Position numbers and translations under genes: made by a program | Source: Fulvivirga marina | GTDB taxonomy: Bacteria > Bacteroidota > Bacteroidia > Cytophagales > Cyclobacteriaceae | Assembly: GCF_016775155.1 (NCBI RefSeq) | Contig: NZ_JAEUGD010000014.1 | Span: 62,001 to 126,000 of the forward strand | Direction of reading: 5' to 3' | Length of the DNA: 64,000 bases | Notes under the pieces: generated by a model | Databases searched by the model: none | What the model saw: the letters and a program-made list of their open reading frames with translations, nothing else | What the model was told of the DNA's origin: nothing | Shown: in pieces, positions 63,310 to 64,000 of the stretch | Layout of the letters: each line of letters opens with the position of its first letter | Position numbering within the stretch: the first letter of the stretch is position 1

Positions 63310-64000
63310 TTAGCTAATTACACCTGAACCTATCAACTCATCTTCGCTATACCACGCAGCAAACTGTCCTGCAGCTATAGCTTTTTGGGGCTGGTTGAAG
63401 ATAATGTATAAACCTTCTTCACGCATAAAGAGCTTAGCGCTTTCAAGGCTCTGGCGATACCTTATTCTTACTTCATAGGGGCGGTCCTCGCCAATACTCA
63501 TTTTAAGGTCTTCTCTTACCCAATGGATGTCAGCTTTATTTATAAGCAGCCCTTTTCTGTAAAGTCCGGGATGGTCTTCTCCCTGACCGGTATAGATGAT
63601 GTTCTGGTTGGTGTCAGTTTCAATAATAAAGAGAGGCTTTGGTGTGCCGCCAATATTTAAACCCTTACGCTGGCCAATGGTATAGTAATGAGCGCCGTTA
63701 TGCTCTCCAACTACCTTACCATCATTGAGGTGATACTCATATGAAGCAGAGAGTTCTCTTAAAGATTCGGATGATGCGCTATTGAGATCCATATCAGATG
63801 GATTGCTCTCATATGTACTTGCTTCTGCAGGAACTTCAACGACCACACCCTTTTTGGGTTGCAGTTTCTGTTGGAGAAATTCTGGTAGACGTACCTTGCC
63901 AATGAAGCATAGTCCCTGGCTATCTTTTTTGTCTGCGGTGATAAGTTCTTGTTCCTTAGCTATTTTTCTGACTTCCGATTTTTGAAGCTCGCCAATGGGA
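63310..64000 (-). CDS. mnmA: tRNA-specific 2-thiouridylase MnmA, C-terminal part (runs off right edge)
   Basis: About 230 residues of open frame from the window edge to the stop at 63310. Edge sequence PIGELQKSEVRKIAKEQEL ... DKKDSQGLCFIGK contains the catalytic Cys motif (GLCFIG), followed by VGEHNGAHYYTIGQRKGLNIGG and the C-terminal beta domain (QKAIAAGQFAAWY). It adds sulfur to U34 of tRNAs. About 35 extra residues, Ser/Glu-rich, stand between the Cys region and VVGEHNG compared with the proteobacterial form. The ATP-binding N-terminus is outside the window. Confidence 0.93.
   Translation of the reverse strand, partial: PIGELQKSEVRKIAKEQELITADKKDSQGLCFIGKVRLPEFLQQKLQPKKGVVVEVPAEASTYESNPSDMDLNSASSESLRELSASYEYHLNDGKVVGEHNGAHYYTIGQRKGLNIGGTPKPLFIIETDTNQNIIYTGQGEDHPGLYRKGLLINKADIHWVREDLKMSIGEDRPYEVRIRYRQSLESAKLFMREEGLYIIFNQPQKAIAAGQFAAWYSEDELIGSGVIS

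Noticed and set aside
1-64000. CRISPR array, prophage, integron or defence island
   Set aside because: No direct-repeat/spacer pattern, integrase, terminase, restriction or Cas-like protein was seen on either strand.

Overview
The window looks like chromosome of a Cytophagales-type Bacteroidota, probably marine and close to the Fulvivirga/Marivirga group; the genus is inference. Signs are a secreted protein with a type IX secretion (T9SS) C-terminal sorting domain, the T9SS component PorQ, a FecI/FecR/TonB-receptor cluster, eukaryotic-type glutamine synthetase (GSII), Na+-pumping NADH:quinone reductase (Nqr), and upstream sequences matching the Bacteroidota promoter -7 element TAnnTTTG instead of TATAAT. 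Composition is AT-rich. I saw no tRNA, rRNA, CRISPR array, prophage or intact insertion sequence.

Layout. 1-5.9 kb: two tandem copies of a large secreted metalloprotease gene; the left copy runs off the window and is followed by a broken copy of the sigma-factor gene. 5.9-12 kb: ECF sigma factor, FecR anti-sigma factor, an STN-domain protein with surface repeats, and a TonB-dependent receptor. 12.6-16.1 kb: beta-helix lipoprotein, then a TetR regulator with a thioesterase and an NmrA-type oxidoreductase, apparently sharing one operator sequence. 16.2-24.1 kb: HtrA protease, GH3-dxr-rseP, and an OmpA/PD40 protein. 24.3-30.3 kb: lon, porQ, hslU, DUF4421. 30.3-38 kb: sixA-like, DUF3267, ettA, a DUF2795 small gene, ispD, queA, an ABC permease and recA. 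38.1-43 kb: an outer-membrane protein, a predicted aminopeptidase, DUF3108, and a PhoB/PhoR-like two-component pair. 43-48.2 kb: a decayed beta-mannosidase next to an intact sodium:solute symporter, an SQR-like flavoprotein and a pseudouridine synthase. 48.3-51 kb: rplM-rpsI-rpsB-tsf. 51.5-55.8 kb: amt, porin, a small hypothetical and glnII (nitrogen assimilation). 55.8-64 kb: small hypotheticals, a 42-residue lipoprotein, cmk, nqrABCDE without nqrF, DUF502 and the 3' part of mnmA.

How the parts fit. Envelope biology dominates: T9SS (porQ and its cargo protease), envelope proteolysis (HtrA, RseP), OmpA-type and barrel proteins, and sigma/FecR surface signalling. Two MEP-pathway genes (dxr, ispD) lie in separate operons. 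The rest is core metabolism, translation and energy conservation.

I did not find a clear new defence or biosynthetic system. The strongest candidates for something undescribed are the duplicated protease linked to the sigma/FecR cluster in which the STN domain sits on a separate surface-repeat protein; the TetR mini-regulon with matching 18-bp operators; the porin-containing amt-glnII cluster; and the terminated nqrABCDE operon lacking nqrF.
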